NCBI GenBank assembly: GCA_035578155.1
Contig: JAPWDM010000063.1
Location: 434,001 to 498,000, forward strand
Source of the DNA: Brachynemurus nebulosus
Taxonomy: Eukaryota > Arthropoda > Insecta > Neuroptera > Myrmeleontidae
Reading direction: 5' to 3'
DNA length: 64,000 nucleotides
Shown here: positions 1 to 10,100 of the stretch, piece by piece
Position numbering within the stretch: the stretch's first letter is position 1
How the letters are laid out: each line of letters opens with the position of its first letter
Notes under the pieces: model-generated
The model's input: the letters and a program-made list of their open reading frames with translations, nothing else
Databases searched by the model: none
Told to the model about the DNA's origin: nothing
Translations under genes and position numbers: made by a program

Positions 1-309
1 CAATATGATTGAAGCTCGTTCGTAAATCTGAAATAAAAATTATACACAGTCTCTTCATAAAAACTAATGTCGTTATGGTCAAAAATTAAAAAAAATCTGA
101 ATTTTTCAAGATTCGGACATTAGAGAAACAGCTGCTGAAGGTTTATATTAAATTCGAAGGCAATATGTTGGATAGAATTCAAAATTTTATGTTAATCAAG
201 TCGAAAAAAGTAGTTTCGGGAACAACGTGTTTAAAATTTTGTGCAAAAAGTCGCAACAGACTAAATCTACGTTGCTTGAAGGTTAAGGTTAAACTGAACG
301 CTGAATTAA

Positions 310-396
310 GTTAGAGTTCATTTCAAATTGGTTGAACCCTGTTACTATTGAATTTACATAAGAAAAAGGGTCAAGCTATTTGAAATGAACTCTAAC
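310..396. repeat. Small inverted repeat
   Basis: GTTAGAGTTCATTTCAAAT (310-328) is the complement of ATTTGAAATGAACTCTAAC (378-396); the arms continue imperfectly inward. The rest of 1-853 is AT-rich intron or 5' DNA of the ZC2HC1 gene with no exon recognised. Confidence 0.75.
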
Positions 397-853
397 TACA
401 TACCTACTTGACAAGTTCAGGTTGTCAGGTCTGTGTCTAATTTAAATAGCTGCCGCTTCGTAAATATTGGGAATTCCCCGCCAAGGATGCCATGTTGAAA
501 AAAAAAATAGATTGCTGGTTAAAAATATGCTTGAAAAAACAAAGCTTGAAAAAAGTATGCTTGAAAAAATCAAAGAAAACCAAAATTTTTCGATTTTTCC
601 AAAATGTTAAAAATTCCGAATGTTTCCAAATTTTTCTCCTTTTAATGCCCCGTATATAAAATAATTTTGAGCCTAGTTTTATGTCTCAAGTTCCAGTAGA
701 ACTGGGGATTTGCATACGTACATTAACACCCGGAAAATTTCTATCCATTTCTTGGGTTTTATTTCACTTTTTCCTGTTGCGTCCTTTTTTGTCAAGCGAT
801 CTGGAGCTGTACTAAGTTACGTCTCTGATCAAAATGTGTCTTTTTCGTTTCAG

Positions 854-1120
854 ATGTTCCAGAAGCTGTTGATATACCGCCCGAATCATTGGAATTGCAC
901 CCTTGCAGTATATGTGGTCGAAAATTTATACCACAATCGTTGAAAAAACACGAACAAGTATGCCAGAAACAAGCGACGAAAAAACGCAAACCGTTCAACT
1001 CGTTGGCACAACGAGTGGCCGGTACAGATCTAGCGGATTTTCATTTAAAACCGTTCCTGCCAAAGAAATCAGGTAATGGAGATGATTCAACGGAAACGTT
1101 AGATGAAAAAGTATCCTCAG
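854..1120 (+). CDS. ZC2HC1: ZC2HC1 exon with first C2HC finger
   Basis: The acceptor is TTTCGTTTCAG ending at 853. The exon enters in phase 1 and reads [12 protein letters not shown] before the finger CSICGRKF...HEQVC. The finger is followed by [13 protein letters not shown], the family-typical linker. Two donors are usable: GTAATG at 1073 and GTTTGA at 1121. Both leave phase 1, so a 16-codon extension can be included or skipped without changing frame. An ATG at 854 is in the wrong frame and is not the start. Confidence 0.88.
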
Positions 1121-4100
1121 GTTTGATTTTTCCTAATTTTCCCCGTTCGTTTTCCTAATTTTTTTTTTTTTAATTTATGAATTTGTTTTATTAGAAGAGA
1201 ATTTAGTTTATTTGTTTAAACCAAGAGTACCGATACAAGTTAGAACTGGCGAAATGCGTCAAGGGCGAGGTTTGATTTTTACTTTTTTTTTTTGGTAAAT
1301 TTTTGAAAACTTTGTGTTTTATTTGAATATTTTGTGAAATAAGGTCGAGAAAAAGTAGTAATTGAAAAAACGATAATTCAGAAAAAGAACAGATTTTCGG
1401 GTAAAGAAGAAATTCTTTTGAAAGGTTTGGAGTTTTCTACAGATTTCTACAGTTCACTTAGATTGTAATTCTCAAATGTTTGTAAAAATTTTAAAGGTCC
1501 TGATAATTTTAGTCAAGAAAAATTAGAAAGTAGCAGTAAAGAAGAAATTATTAAAGGTTAATTCCTCTTCCTTACCTTTTCTTTCCTTTATTTTTTTCTT
1601 CCTTTATTTTTATTTTTTTTTTTAAAAAAAACTACTCTAAAATCAGCCAACACTGCTTAAATTTTCGATTTAAATTGGAATGTAAAGACTGTCAATTTTG
1701 CCAAACTGACAGTAACCATTACTTAACGCTTTTGTTTTAACCATAGAGAAAAAATTTTTCTCTCTAGGTGCTGGATCTTTACTGCCAGTGACAAGTACCA
1801 TAGATAAGGTTACAAAAAAGAAAGAAAATCAGAGATGCCAACATCAAAAAATGGTACCCTAGGAATTTGCAAAATATAAATTATACTAAACTATGTTGGT
1901 AAAATTGAACATTACTCTTACAATTATACCGTATTTCGACAAATCTGTCACAGATGGCGGCATTTGTATTAGCGAATTAGAGCGAATATATATACATAAT
2001 ACCAAAGCATTTTGAGTCGCCATATTGCGTGACGAGTTAACTCGTCTTAGTCATTTAAAGCATTAAACGAATTATTCGATAATGCGCGATATTTAATATA
2101 CTTATGAGCAAGGGTTTTATAATTTGAGTTGAGGGTTTTATAATGAGACCTGAGTTTTATAATTTCTGAAACATTAGCTAAAGTTTACAGACTCGTTGAA
2201 AACACAAACTTGCCATATGAACTGAAAAAAATAATAATTTGAAAAAATCGAGGCTGCCAAAACCAAAAAAAATTGTATAACATCAGCAGTTTGTTAGAAA
2301 TTGCTTTGCGACATCAGAAGTTGTCTTCAATAGGCAAAGTTAGCTGATTTTACGATATTTCTCCTGAAATTAATTGCTAGATTTTGAGGGTAACTCTTTG
2401 GAAGAAATCGAAGGAAATTGTTCATATAGACTCTTCTCCAAAAATCGAACCCCTTCGGAAAAAAATACTCCCTTTGATGGACAATTCTAAAGGAGTCGAT
2501 TTCTGGACAATATTCCTTCAATTTTTTTCAAGGACTTATTATCTTTGAACATCTTATAGTACATTTATACAAACTAGAATCGCCCTGATAAAAGTAACTG
2601 TTACAGAGAAACAAGCAGTCGCCCCAAAACGCAGTACAAGTTCAGTACGTAGTCCAGTAACGACACCTGAAGGTGAAAAATGTCCTTCGTGTGGCCGAAC
2701 ATTTGGTCTGAGAGCTTTCGAACGTCACGTGGAATGGTGCAAAGAACGCACGCAGACCCGGCAACCCCCATCGCCCGCGAATGTCCAAGAAGCCAAACAA
2801 CGTCTGGCCGCCAGAACCCACTATAAGGCGCCGCTGCTTCCCTCCAAATCACAACGACAGATTAACAAAGAGAAATATTCGAGTAAATCAGCCTCATCAA
2901 AACATGGCGCTGCCACCGAAGAGGATATTTTAACGAGTTTTGTACGAACGCCCAGTATACGACAAAAAGAATCGCCAAAATTGAAAACTAGTAACAGTTT
3001 TCGACGGAGTTCACCGCAACCGAAACAAACGGGATCGTGTGCGAATGAAAATGAAAATAATCGTGGTGCTAAGATTTCGTCACCAAGTTACGAAAGTTGT
3101 GACGGTGATAAAAATAAATTGCAACGTAGTGATAAACAGAAAGGTGTTAGTGAAACTAATTCTGCATCGGTTACGACAACGAAACGTACATCTAGTGAAA
3201 AACCAAATGATACACAGTAAGTTGTTCATTTTTTAATTTCTTATTTAATAATTTAATGGTAAAAAGGTCTGATAAATTTATATCCCTAGAACAAATCCTT
3301 TTTGAAATAGTCTTTTGAAGGTAAATCAGATTATTCCCAAAAATATAAAGACCAATTTCAATCAACCGATTTCGATGTATAACATCATTTTTAATACTGC
3401 GAAAACAAAATAGGAAAAGCAGAGAGAGAACATATTGCTGCCAAACCAATGAGGCAAAAAATACTAAAAAAAAAACTATAAAATAATATAATTTGGGGAA
3501 AAAGATAGGTACGATAGGATAGGATAGACCAATTTTATATCAGAAGACAATCAAATACCGCAGTTTAACTAAAAATAAGCTAAACATGTCCAAAAAATTT
3601 TAAATAATTATTTGAACCACAAAAAATACCAAAAAGTATAAATTACCAAAGAATTATCCCTAGCAATATTCTGTTTTTATCACAATTTAAACATAATAGT
3701 TTTTTAAAAAATTTTTTTGCAAATCTTTGCGTTAAAAAAAAAAAAAAACAATTTAATTTTAGGTAAAACCAATTTAAATTACACGACATTTGATCAAATT
3801 TTGGAACAATATTATTGCACTTGTGTATTTGAATGTCAAAGAATATGAAAATGCGTTTCATTTTTTGGCCCTTTGTTTTCGCAATCTTGAAAATGATGTT
3901 ATACATCGAAACTGATCGATTTATATTTTCGTCAACGTTTGGTATGTTAAAATTTTCTACAAATTTGACCGGATTAATCTTTCGTGAAGAATTTGATTTT
4001 AATTTTTATTATTCCTAAAAATTCACACCTAGCAATCTTTTTTTAGAAAATAAGAAAACGTTTGCCATGTTACTTTTTACCAAACTAGGCCATTATTGTC

Positions 4101-7100
4101 ATTTTTATTAATTAAAAGTTTTTTAAGATTTATTTGCACCTTGTCTGGGAAATCTTTTTGCGTTTCCATGTAAACAAATCGTAATTGGCTAGAAGTTATT
4201 TTCTTTTCATGCATTGATTTTTATATCGTATATTTCTGTTGCGTGGAAAATCCTTTTTCTTTATAGCTTTTCTTGTTATAATTGAAATTTCAAGAATGAA
4301 TAATTTAAACTATATTATAAGAAAATACTGCACAGAACTCTAACAAAACTTGGATGGCAATTAGATCGTGTAATGAATGTAATTTTGACATTAAAATTTC
4401 ATTATATAACGGTGATAATCAACAACCAAAGAAAATCAAGAAAAATTTTATAAAAATCAATGTAAAAAATGTAAGTCAAAAGCGAGATAAAAGAGAAAAT
4501 GTTCCATCACAAAAACATGTAAATGAAAATCAGCCCTCAAAGCCGGAAAAAGTTCAAAATCGAGAGAAAACATTTACAAAATGTAAAACTTTAAATTCAA
4601 ACAAAATTCAAAATACTAAACCTGCTGACGCAGGGTCTAATCGAAAAAATACGGTAAATAATTTAAATCAGGATAAAAATTTGTTGAGCAGAAATGAAAA
4701 AACAAGACAAAGATCAAATAATTTCTTTTTGCCGAAAATAAAGAACCAAAATCTATCTAAGGAAACTATTCGTCCAATCCAAAAATTTACGACAAGGATC
4801 GACGTAAAACTGCAAAATAGCTGTGTGAATCAGTTTAATCGAATAAAATATTTCCAAAATGATAATGTACCGAAATCGAAAGATTTTCAAAATTATAGAC
4901 AAAATAATTTAGCTGAATTTCCGAAACATACTACCGATTCCCAAAAAGAAAAAATAACGAAGGAACATACTAAAATAGGAAATGATTTTTATAAAAATGC
5001 TCAAAAAACTCAAATTCTTTCAAGAAAAAAATATAATTCAAAAAAATATACTAATATTGATAGTGATGATGACTTTTTCGAGAAAATTGATGATCGAATT
5101 TACACGAAAATTGTCGACTTAAAGAATCAAACGTTAAAATCAGAAAAAAGTCTTTTTAAAAAACGTTTGTTAGAAAGTACTAAAAGTTATACTAAACTTT
5201 CAAAAAATTTTGAGCAGAGAAAAGAAGCAAATAATCAAATAGTTGTGAATCACTCATTACATGAGCGTCAGAGATCTCCATTGAAATCAGAAATGGATTC
5301 TTTCGATAAGGACTCACTAGAAGATACAGAAAAAAGCTATGAAGATATCAAGGATATGATGAACAATCAACTTGAGGCCGATACTAACCCCAAAAATAAT
5401 TCTAGAGAAAGTCTTAACGAAGATAAAAAATATATGATACATTTTGAAACTATTCAAAATGAAAACTCCTGGAGTTTGGAAAAAATTGCCTCTAGGAAAA
5501 TTAAAGTTGATTGGGATTCATGTAATTGGTTATTAAAAATTAAAAACCCGAGAAAATTAAGTTTACTGCGAAGAAAGATTCTGATTTCTTTAATGAAAAA
5601 TAAACAAATTAAGATTTGCAAACGTTTTAAAACTAAAAAATTGCATTTGAAAGTTAAAAGAGCAAAAAACGGAAAGAAAATAAAAAGAAATATTAGTGTA
5701 ATGGCTGTGATATCATTTTTACCGATAAAAATCCCTAAGAATGTTACTACTGACCCTATTGATCAATGTTTAGTACATAAAGCACAAATATTATTAGACT
5801 CAGTTTCAGTTCAAAATCAAAACGAAACTACAATCTTTAATTTTACTAATCCAGATGAAAATATAGATGAATTAAACACTGAACAAGATTTTCCATATAT
5901 TTTCACTCAGAGTGTATGGAATTTCAAATATTCCACACTAATTTCATGCCTAAATCAAAACGAAATTTATCAAGATGATGATTTTGAATCGGATGATGAA
6001 GAAAATCCTCCAATTATTTACACACAAGGAGCTTGGGAGTTAGAATATTTCTATGAATCAGTTAGAAATTGCCCAAACTGTACGCCAGAACCAGATAGTT
6101 TCCAAATCGAGTCATCATTCGAGACAGAGTTTGTGGAAAACTGGAATCAACATTTCACTGACAATGAGAGTGACGAATTTTTTAAATGTTATGTTGATGA
6201 AACTAACAATAAAAGTTTAACTTTAGTCGAACAAAAATCCAAAAAACGAGTTAAAAGTTCCGATTGTAATGCTAAGATTTTCGATAATCGAATTAATAAA
6301 AATAAAAATGATAAAACGTGCCTAAAACAAATCAAAAATGTTTTCGAAAAATATAAATTTTACAAAAGTAGTGAAAATAAAATCATTAATAAGCAGTATC
6401 AGGAAATTTCAGTTCCTTCCGTAAACGAATTTGGTGATAATCTCAAAAATTTTAGAAAGGAAATCAGTGAATATGAAACCAAACATAGAAGCAATAGAAA
6501 TCGTAGGAGTAATCGGTTTCCACCTGTTCTAATTTCTCCTTTAAAACGAAGTATTACCAAATTCGAAAAAGTTAACCGTAAAATTTCAGTGAAAAAGCTT
6601 AAACGGTTTATTAAAAAGAACATTGTTAGGTTACCGTCACTAAATACACAAAGGTCTATTTTTATTATTATCACTAGAGTGAGGACATTGGCCCAGGGGG
6701 TGCCCACACTTTTAACACGGCTTTGTACCACAAGTATAGTACTGCGTCAAAAGTGTGTACCAATTAAGTATAGTACTGCGTTAAAAGTGTGGGCACCCCA
6801 TGGGTTAAGGTGTCCCCATACTTTTGACGACGTAGTGTGTGTTAGAACCCACTATAAAAATAGGGTACTTGACTGAAGTTGTAAAAATATTCTAAAAGCA
6901 TTGTTTTTCTATATCAGCTAAGTGATTTTTTTATTTTCGACAGATTCTGTAAAAAATCATCAAAAAAAATAACCCTACAATTTTAAATGAGAAAAAGACG
7001 GGAAAAACACCTCACTATAGTGACGTCACAGTTTGAAGCAACTAAACGTCAATGTCAATATTTATAATCTCAAAACTTTGATTATATTCATAAAATATCA

Positions 7101-10050
7101 AAGTAAAAGCAAGTATTTATTTGAATTCTGGTCGATTATTATTACAATATACATAAGCTAATAGAAATATTCAAAAGAAAACACAATTTCACCTCACCGA
7201 TGAAAATTATCAAAATCGACATATCTAGCTACAAAATGTTACGTCATTTTCAAGAAATGGTGCGTTTTCACTAATTTGAATATTTGTTGAAAAATGGCGA
7301 TTTTCAAAATAAAATTTCTAAATAGTTATCAAATTTTTTTATGTTCCATCATTAAAACTGGACATATGTAATGATAATGCATAGAATTATTTAACATTTG
7401 ACACAAATTTTAAATACAGTTAAGTACCGTATTGGTCACATGGTTACTCAATTTCCAGTGCGGACCAATGTCATTATCACTACCCAGACCCCTCAAGACA
7501 TAAAAGCCGATTCAAACTTAATCAATTTTTCTCTTTGCTATTTCAGGAAATCAAATCAACAATACGATCCAATTGCATTGGCCGAACGTCAAATGCAAGA
7601 ACTCCTAACCTTAGATCTCGAATCATTCCAAAATACAAATATATCTAAAACACGTCCTAAAACTGCGCCCACTAAACTTTCTACCACCCCGTTAACCAAA
7701 AATACCCCAAATTCAAAGTCACCGGACCCAGTTAACAAACATAAATCCCCAAGTGTCGGGAATAAATCACCAGTGCGTACAACTGAAGAAAAATTAATAA
7801 AAAATCCGATTAGTCCAGATGAGGTTCCGATTATTACAAAATACACAAAAACTCATCCTGTTCCCGGAATTGAGGAACCGAGTTTTAATAAAAATCATAA
7901 TCCGTTACTATTAAACAATAAAATATCGACGGGAAAAAGTAAAAATGATCTATCGATCAAAAATACAATTAATTCAAATCCCGATTATAAGCCGGTTAAA
8001 AAAATTGATCAGAACAAAAATAATAATAGTCTAAGTCTGAATCTGATCAATCTCGGTAATCCATTGATGACCGAAAGTTTAACAAGTATCGACACGCTTG
8101 AAATAAATCCGGAATTGATAAATTCCGTTGATAATCTATCAATTCCGGAAGAATTTAAAATTGGCGGCAGTGATCATTACGAGATACAATTCAATAAACA
8201 AATCTCGACGTTAATTGAACCGTTAATTTTACCAAAAACTGAATTAATTGGCGACGAATTCGATTTGGAAAATTTAATTGCTCAATTCGATGATAATAAT
8301 CAAACATTTTCAACGTTGAAACAATTTTTAGAGGAAAATTCAAATTCGGACAGTAATAATTTTTCCAATTTTAATTCTAGTTCCCCTCCTCCACCACAAT
8401 CCGAAAATCCTGATCCTTATTTGATGAAATCCGAAAAGTTTGAAGATCGTAAGGAGATTGATGGTGAAATTTTTACGGCTGACGATTTGTTTGATGTGGA
8501 CGATGAGCTTTATGCTGAGTATAAACAATATGAACAAATGTACTTACAGGTTGGTATATTTTACGGGGGTGTTCCATAAGTATGTGTACAGAGTTCAGGA
8601 ATCTATTGGGATCTGTCGAATGAGGGTAGGACATCTGGTGTTTAAAAATCCGACTATTCTTAAAGTGCAAAATGTCATTAATGATTTGAACCTTATAAAT
8701 GTACATTCACGCATTTTTTCATATTTTTACCCGATTTTAACTGTTTTTCAGATACAAAATTCTCTCTCCTTCAAACAAAATTTCTTTGCTTTGAACTTGT
8801 GTCAATTCACGAATATATAGTTTTAATATTTATCAATTTTTCTTCATATCGCACTAATTATTGCACATAAAATCAATGTCAATGCACTTTTTTGTTAGCC
8901 ATTTTTATTAAGTCACGCATATGTGACAGATTCCAATATAATTTCTTTGATGATTAAGACGAGTTAATTCGTTCAGCGAATAGACAATCTAAAATTAATC
9001 AATGTTCTTTTAATCTATCATGGTAAAGTGTCATTGTGACAGCTGATATTTTTTGATCGAAGTAAGATGTTCATTGTTTTAATTCATTTTTTATAGAGAA
9101 ATATGATATGTTGTTTTTGTAAAAACTAAGCTGTCACCAATGCTAGTGGTATCTAACCAAAGATTATATATTCAAAGTGTCAGTTTGAGTTAAAATTCTC
9201 TTTTCATGTGGTTTATTAAAAGCGTTAAGCTAACCAAACCTAACTTCGCTTAAACTAACCTAACCTAACTAAGCGTTACTTGTCAATAAAACATTTTTGA
9301 AAATATAAGTTAACCTAACTTTTTTCATTAAAGCTAAGGCTTTATTTTCATCTGTTTACTCACCTTGGCATTGTTCCCAAAAAATCGCCTTCTGAATGTT
9401 GAACACACTCTGTTTACATAATTTTATTTTGAAGGAGAAACGCGCCATTGAATCTCAAGGAACCAAAAAATCATTAACAACGAAGTCTCCCGAAAACAGT
9501 AAAACCAGTGTAGATTCTGCATACTGCAGGTAAATATATTCACACCAAATTTTCTAGACCCCTGTCTTAAATTATCATTGCTTATTGATCTAGTTTGAAT
9601 AGATCGTCAGCGAAAGACAATCAAACGTCGAAAACGCGAAATAGTCGAAAATTGACATTGTCCGAGCAGTGCCAAAGTTCTAGTGGATCAGAAATCTCGC
9701 TTACCGCAGTGTCTCGGGCTGAAAAATCATCCGCCATCCATAAATCATTACTAAACTCGGTGGCGAATCCACAATTCGATTCGGATTTGAACGAACTGGA
9801 CATCGAGGAGGAAAATTTATACTATACAAGTGCCATGAATACAAAAAGCTCATCAAAACTTCGAAGTAAATCTGATATTGAATCTCCAAAAAATCTAAAT
9901 GTGATACGTGATGCCGATTGTCATCGGAAATATTCGGTCGATAGCGCACAATCACGATTACCAAAATTTTGCCACGAGTGTGGCTCAAAGTATCCGGTTA
10001 ATGTTGCAAAATTTTGTGTTGAATGTGGTGCTAAACGACTTGTATTGTGA
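854..10050 (+). CDS. ZC2HC1: ZC2HC1 (FAM164)-type zinc-finger protein, 3' eight exons
   Basis: Spliced CDS: 854-1120, 1195-1269, 1344-1424, 1497-1556, 2607-3216, 7547-8549, 9435-9529, 9594-10050 (stop TGA 10048-10050). All introns are GT-AG and all phases agree (1,1,1,1,2,0,2). The exons plus one base from a missing upstream exon make 883 codons. The partial protein has a C2HC finger at residues 18-37 (Cx2Cx11Hx3C) followed by the basic KKRK segment typical of the family, a second finger at 187-206, long Ser/Asn/Lys-rich low-complexity stretches, and a terminal zinc ribbon at 857-875 (CxxC-x11-CxxC). This finger-finger-ribbon order is what I know of insect ZC2HC1 proteins. The molecular role is poorly defined; zinc binding is the only safe function. 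Exon 854 starts in phase 1, so the initiator lies upstream and was not found. Orthology to vertebrate 1A, 1B or 1C is unresolved. Confidence 0.88.
1195..1269 (+). CDS. ZC2HC1: ZC2HC1 small exon a (75 bp)
   Basis: The acceptor TTTTATTAG ends at 1194 and the donor GTTTGA starts at 1270. Read from phase 1, the exon is fully open and encodes [19 protein letters not shown] followed by MRQGR. Its length is a multiple of three and it leaves phase 1 again, so it can be skipped. The introns on either side are 74 bp each, a typical short insect intron. The call rests on phase and splice sites, not homology. Confidence 0.6.
1344..1424 (+). CDS. ZC2HC1: ZC2HC1 small exon b (81 bp)
   Basis: The acceptor GTGAAATAAG ends at 1343 and the donor GTTTGG is at 1425. 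The exon is open in phase 1 and encodes a strongly charged segment ([15 protein letters not shown]...GKEEILLK). It is in the same 1-1 phase class as its neighbours. An internal GGGTAAAG at 1400 could be an alternative donor. The polypyrimidine tract is weak, so the exact start is less sure than the frame. Confidence 0.55.
1497..1556 (+). CDS. ZC2HC1: ZC2HC1 small exon c (60 bp)
   Basis: The acceptor TTTTAAAG ends at 1496 and the donor GTTAAT is at 1557. It encodes [19 protein letters not shown] in phase 1-1. Its tail KEEIIK resembles the KEEILLK tail of the preceding small exon, which suggests exon duplication. The intron before it is 72 bp; the one after it is 1050 bp. Confidence 0.55.
1557..2606 (+). 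other. ZC2HC1 intron 4
   Basis: AT-rich intron without a recognised element. It contains one doubtful 41-bp exon-like segment (1768-1808) with a good pyrimidine acceptor (TTTTCTCTCTAG); see the rejected list. Confidence 0.6.
2607..3216 (+). CDS. ZC2HC1: ZC2HC1 exon with second C2HC finger
   Basis: The acceptor CTGTTACAG ends at 2606; the leading AG completes a Glu codon from the preceding phase 1 exon. The finger [20 protein letters not shown] begins ~25 residues in. It is followed by an Ala/Arg-rich segment ([18 protein letters not shown]) that I associate with this family, then a Ser/Lys-rich tail. The donor CA|GTAAGT at 3217 is near perfect; the in-frame TAA at 3218 lies in the intron. 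The exon leaves phase 2. Confidence 0.9.
3358..3918. repeat. Inverted repeat in intron 5
   Basis: The arm at about 3358-3410 (containing GATGTATAACATCATTTTTA) is complementary, with mismatches, to the arm at about 3866-3918 (containing AAAATGATGTTATACATCGA). The centre is about 450 bp. It resembles a foldback or MITE; no target duplication was identified. Confidence 0.5.
4354..6876 (+). CDS. 840-codon ORF inside the ZC2HC1 intron, unknown function
   Basis: Uninterrupted for 840 codons in DNA where stops are frequent, so chance is very unlikely. The product is Lys/Asn/Ser-rich and basic. It has CNEC near the N terminus (residues 6-9), a long charged low-complexity half, and two copies 39 residues apart of a motif [FY]TQ[SG][VA]W[NE][FL][KE]Y (T518-Y526 and T557-Y565), each next to an acidic patch. 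CPNC follows the second copy. The ATG has a poor context (T at -3). A cassette exon is possible: an AG at 4363-4364 gives entry in phase 2 and donors at 6630 or 6654 give exit in phase 2, matching exons 5 and 6, although these sites are weak. The last ~65 residues derive from a foldback repeat. It is either a nested single-exon gene or part of ZC2HC1; I recognise no family. Confidence 0.6.
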   Translation: MAIRSCNECNFDIKISLYNGDNQQPKKIKKNFIKINVKNVSQKRDKRENVPSQKHVNENQPSKPEKVQNREKTFTKCKTLNSNKIQNTKPADAGSNRKNTVNNLNQDKNLLSRNEKTRQRSNNFFLPKIKNQNLSKETIRPIQKFTTRIDVKLQNSCVNQFNRIKYFQNDNVPKSKDFQNYRQNNLAEFPKHTTDSQKEKITKEHTKIGNDFYKNAQKTQILSRKKYNSKKYTNIDSDDDFFEKIDDRIYTKIVDLKNQTLKSEKSLFKKRLLESTKSYTKLSKNFEQRKEANNQIVVNHSLHERQRSPLKSEMDSFDKDSLEDTEKSYEDIKDMMNNQLEADTNPKNNSRESLNEDKKYMIHFETIQNENSWSLEKIASRKIKVDWDSCNWLLKIKNPRKLSLLRRKILISLMKNKQIKICKRFKTKKLHLKVKRAKNGKKIKRNISVMAVISFLPIKIPKNVTTDPIDQCLVHKAQILLDSVSVQNQNETTIFNFTNPDENIDELNTEQDFPYIFTQSVWNFKYSTLISCLNQNEIYQDDDFESDDEENPPIIYTQGAWELEYFYESVRNCPNCTPEPDSFQIESSFETEFVENWNQHFTDNESDEFFKCYVDETNNKSLTLVEQKSKKRVKSSDCNAKIFDNRINKNKNDKTCLKQIKNVFEKYKFYKSSENKIINKQYQEISVPSVNEFGDNLKNFRKEISEYETKHRSNRNRRSNRFPPVLISPLKRSITKFEKVNRKISVKKLKRFIKKNIVRLPSLNTQRSIFIIITRVRTLAQGVPTLLTRLCTTSIVLRQKCVPIKYSTALKVWAPHGLRCPHTFDDVVCVRTHYKNRVLD
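6673..6865. repeat. Foldback repeat forming the 3' end of the long ORF
   Basis: GGGGTGCCCACACTTTTAAC (6697-6716) is perfectly complementary to 6780-6799, with imperfect complementarity beyond. TATAGTACTGCGT occurs twice between the arms and the related AAAGTGT/TTTTGAC motifs recur. It looks like a small MITE or degenerate foldback. It supplies the stop codon of the preceding ORF. Confidence 0.65.
7547..8549 (+). CDS. ZC2HC1: ZC2HC1 exon 6, central low-complexity region
   Basis: The acceptor TTTGCTATTTCAG ends at 7546 and the first G completes Gln. The exon opens with [20 protein letters not shown], a conserved-looking YDP...AERQ helix, then a Pro/Thr/Ser/Lys-rich stretch ([17 protein letters not shown]) and an acidic end ([20 protein letters not shown]). 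The donor GTTGGT at 8550 leaves phase 0. Open sequence upstream of 7547 is intron. Confidence 0.85.
8550..9434 (+). other. ZC2HC1 intron 6
   Basis: An 885-bp AT-rich intron. It contains an AACCTAAC-rich tract (9238-9265) and the first copy of a short direct repeat, GTTACTTGTCAATAAAACAT (about 9277), which recurs near 10750. No gene seen. Confidence 0.65.
9435..9529 (+). CDS. ZC2HC1: ZC2HC1 exon 7 (95 bp)
   Basis: The acceptor TTTTGAAG ends at 9434 and the donor GTAAAT is at 9530. It enters in phase 0 and leaves in phase 2, encoding [13 protein letters not shown]...[14 protein letters not shown]. The VDSAY segment continues as SLNRSS in the next exon. Confidence 0.82.
9594..10050 (+). CDS. 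ZC2HC1: ZC2HC1 terminal exon with zinc ribbon
   Basis: The acceptor TTGATCTAG ends at 9593, after a 64-bp intron. T completes Ser, then LNRSS. The exon is Ser/Lys/Glu-rich and ends [27 protein letters not shown]. The double CxxC with 11 residues between is a zinc ribbon and is the C-terminal signature of the family. Stop TGA is at 10048-10050. Confidence 0.9.
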
Positions 10051-10094
10051 TATTTTGAAAAAATGCATTTTTTTTTTCAAAAATTAATAACAGT

Positions 10095-10100
10095 AATAAA
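10095..10100 (+). terminator. Probable poly(A) signal of ZC2HC1
   Basis: AATAAA lies 45 bp after the stop codon. A second AATAAA follows near 10155-10160. Either would give a short 3' UTR; longer 3' ends cannot be excluded. Confidence 0.5.

Larger units (their letters stand above)
3217..7546 (+). other. ZC2HC1 intron 5 (4.3 kb), hosting a long ORF
   Basis: The donor GTAAGT (3217) and acceptor CTATTTCAG (7546) join exon 5 to exon 6 in phase (CA+G gives Gln). The intron contains an inverted repeat (3358-3410 against 3866-3918), the 840-codon ORF at 4354-6876, and a foldback repeat at about 6670-6865. A CRE-like TGACGTCA is at 7020-7027. Confidence 0.8.

Noticed and set aside
710..943. 77-codon ORF overlapping the first ZC2HC1 exon
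   Set aside because: Different frame from the zinc finger; a shadow across the intron-exon border.
1768..1808. Possible extra ZC2HC1 micro-exon ([13 protein letters not shown])
   Set aside because: The acceptor is good, but the exon leaves phase 0, which does not fit the phase-1 pattern unless a second acceptor (exon start 2609) is used. Kept only as a remark.
9238..9265. AACCTAACCTAAC tract as interstitial telomere
   Set aside because: Only two or three imperfect units; common in insect DNA without telomeric meaning.
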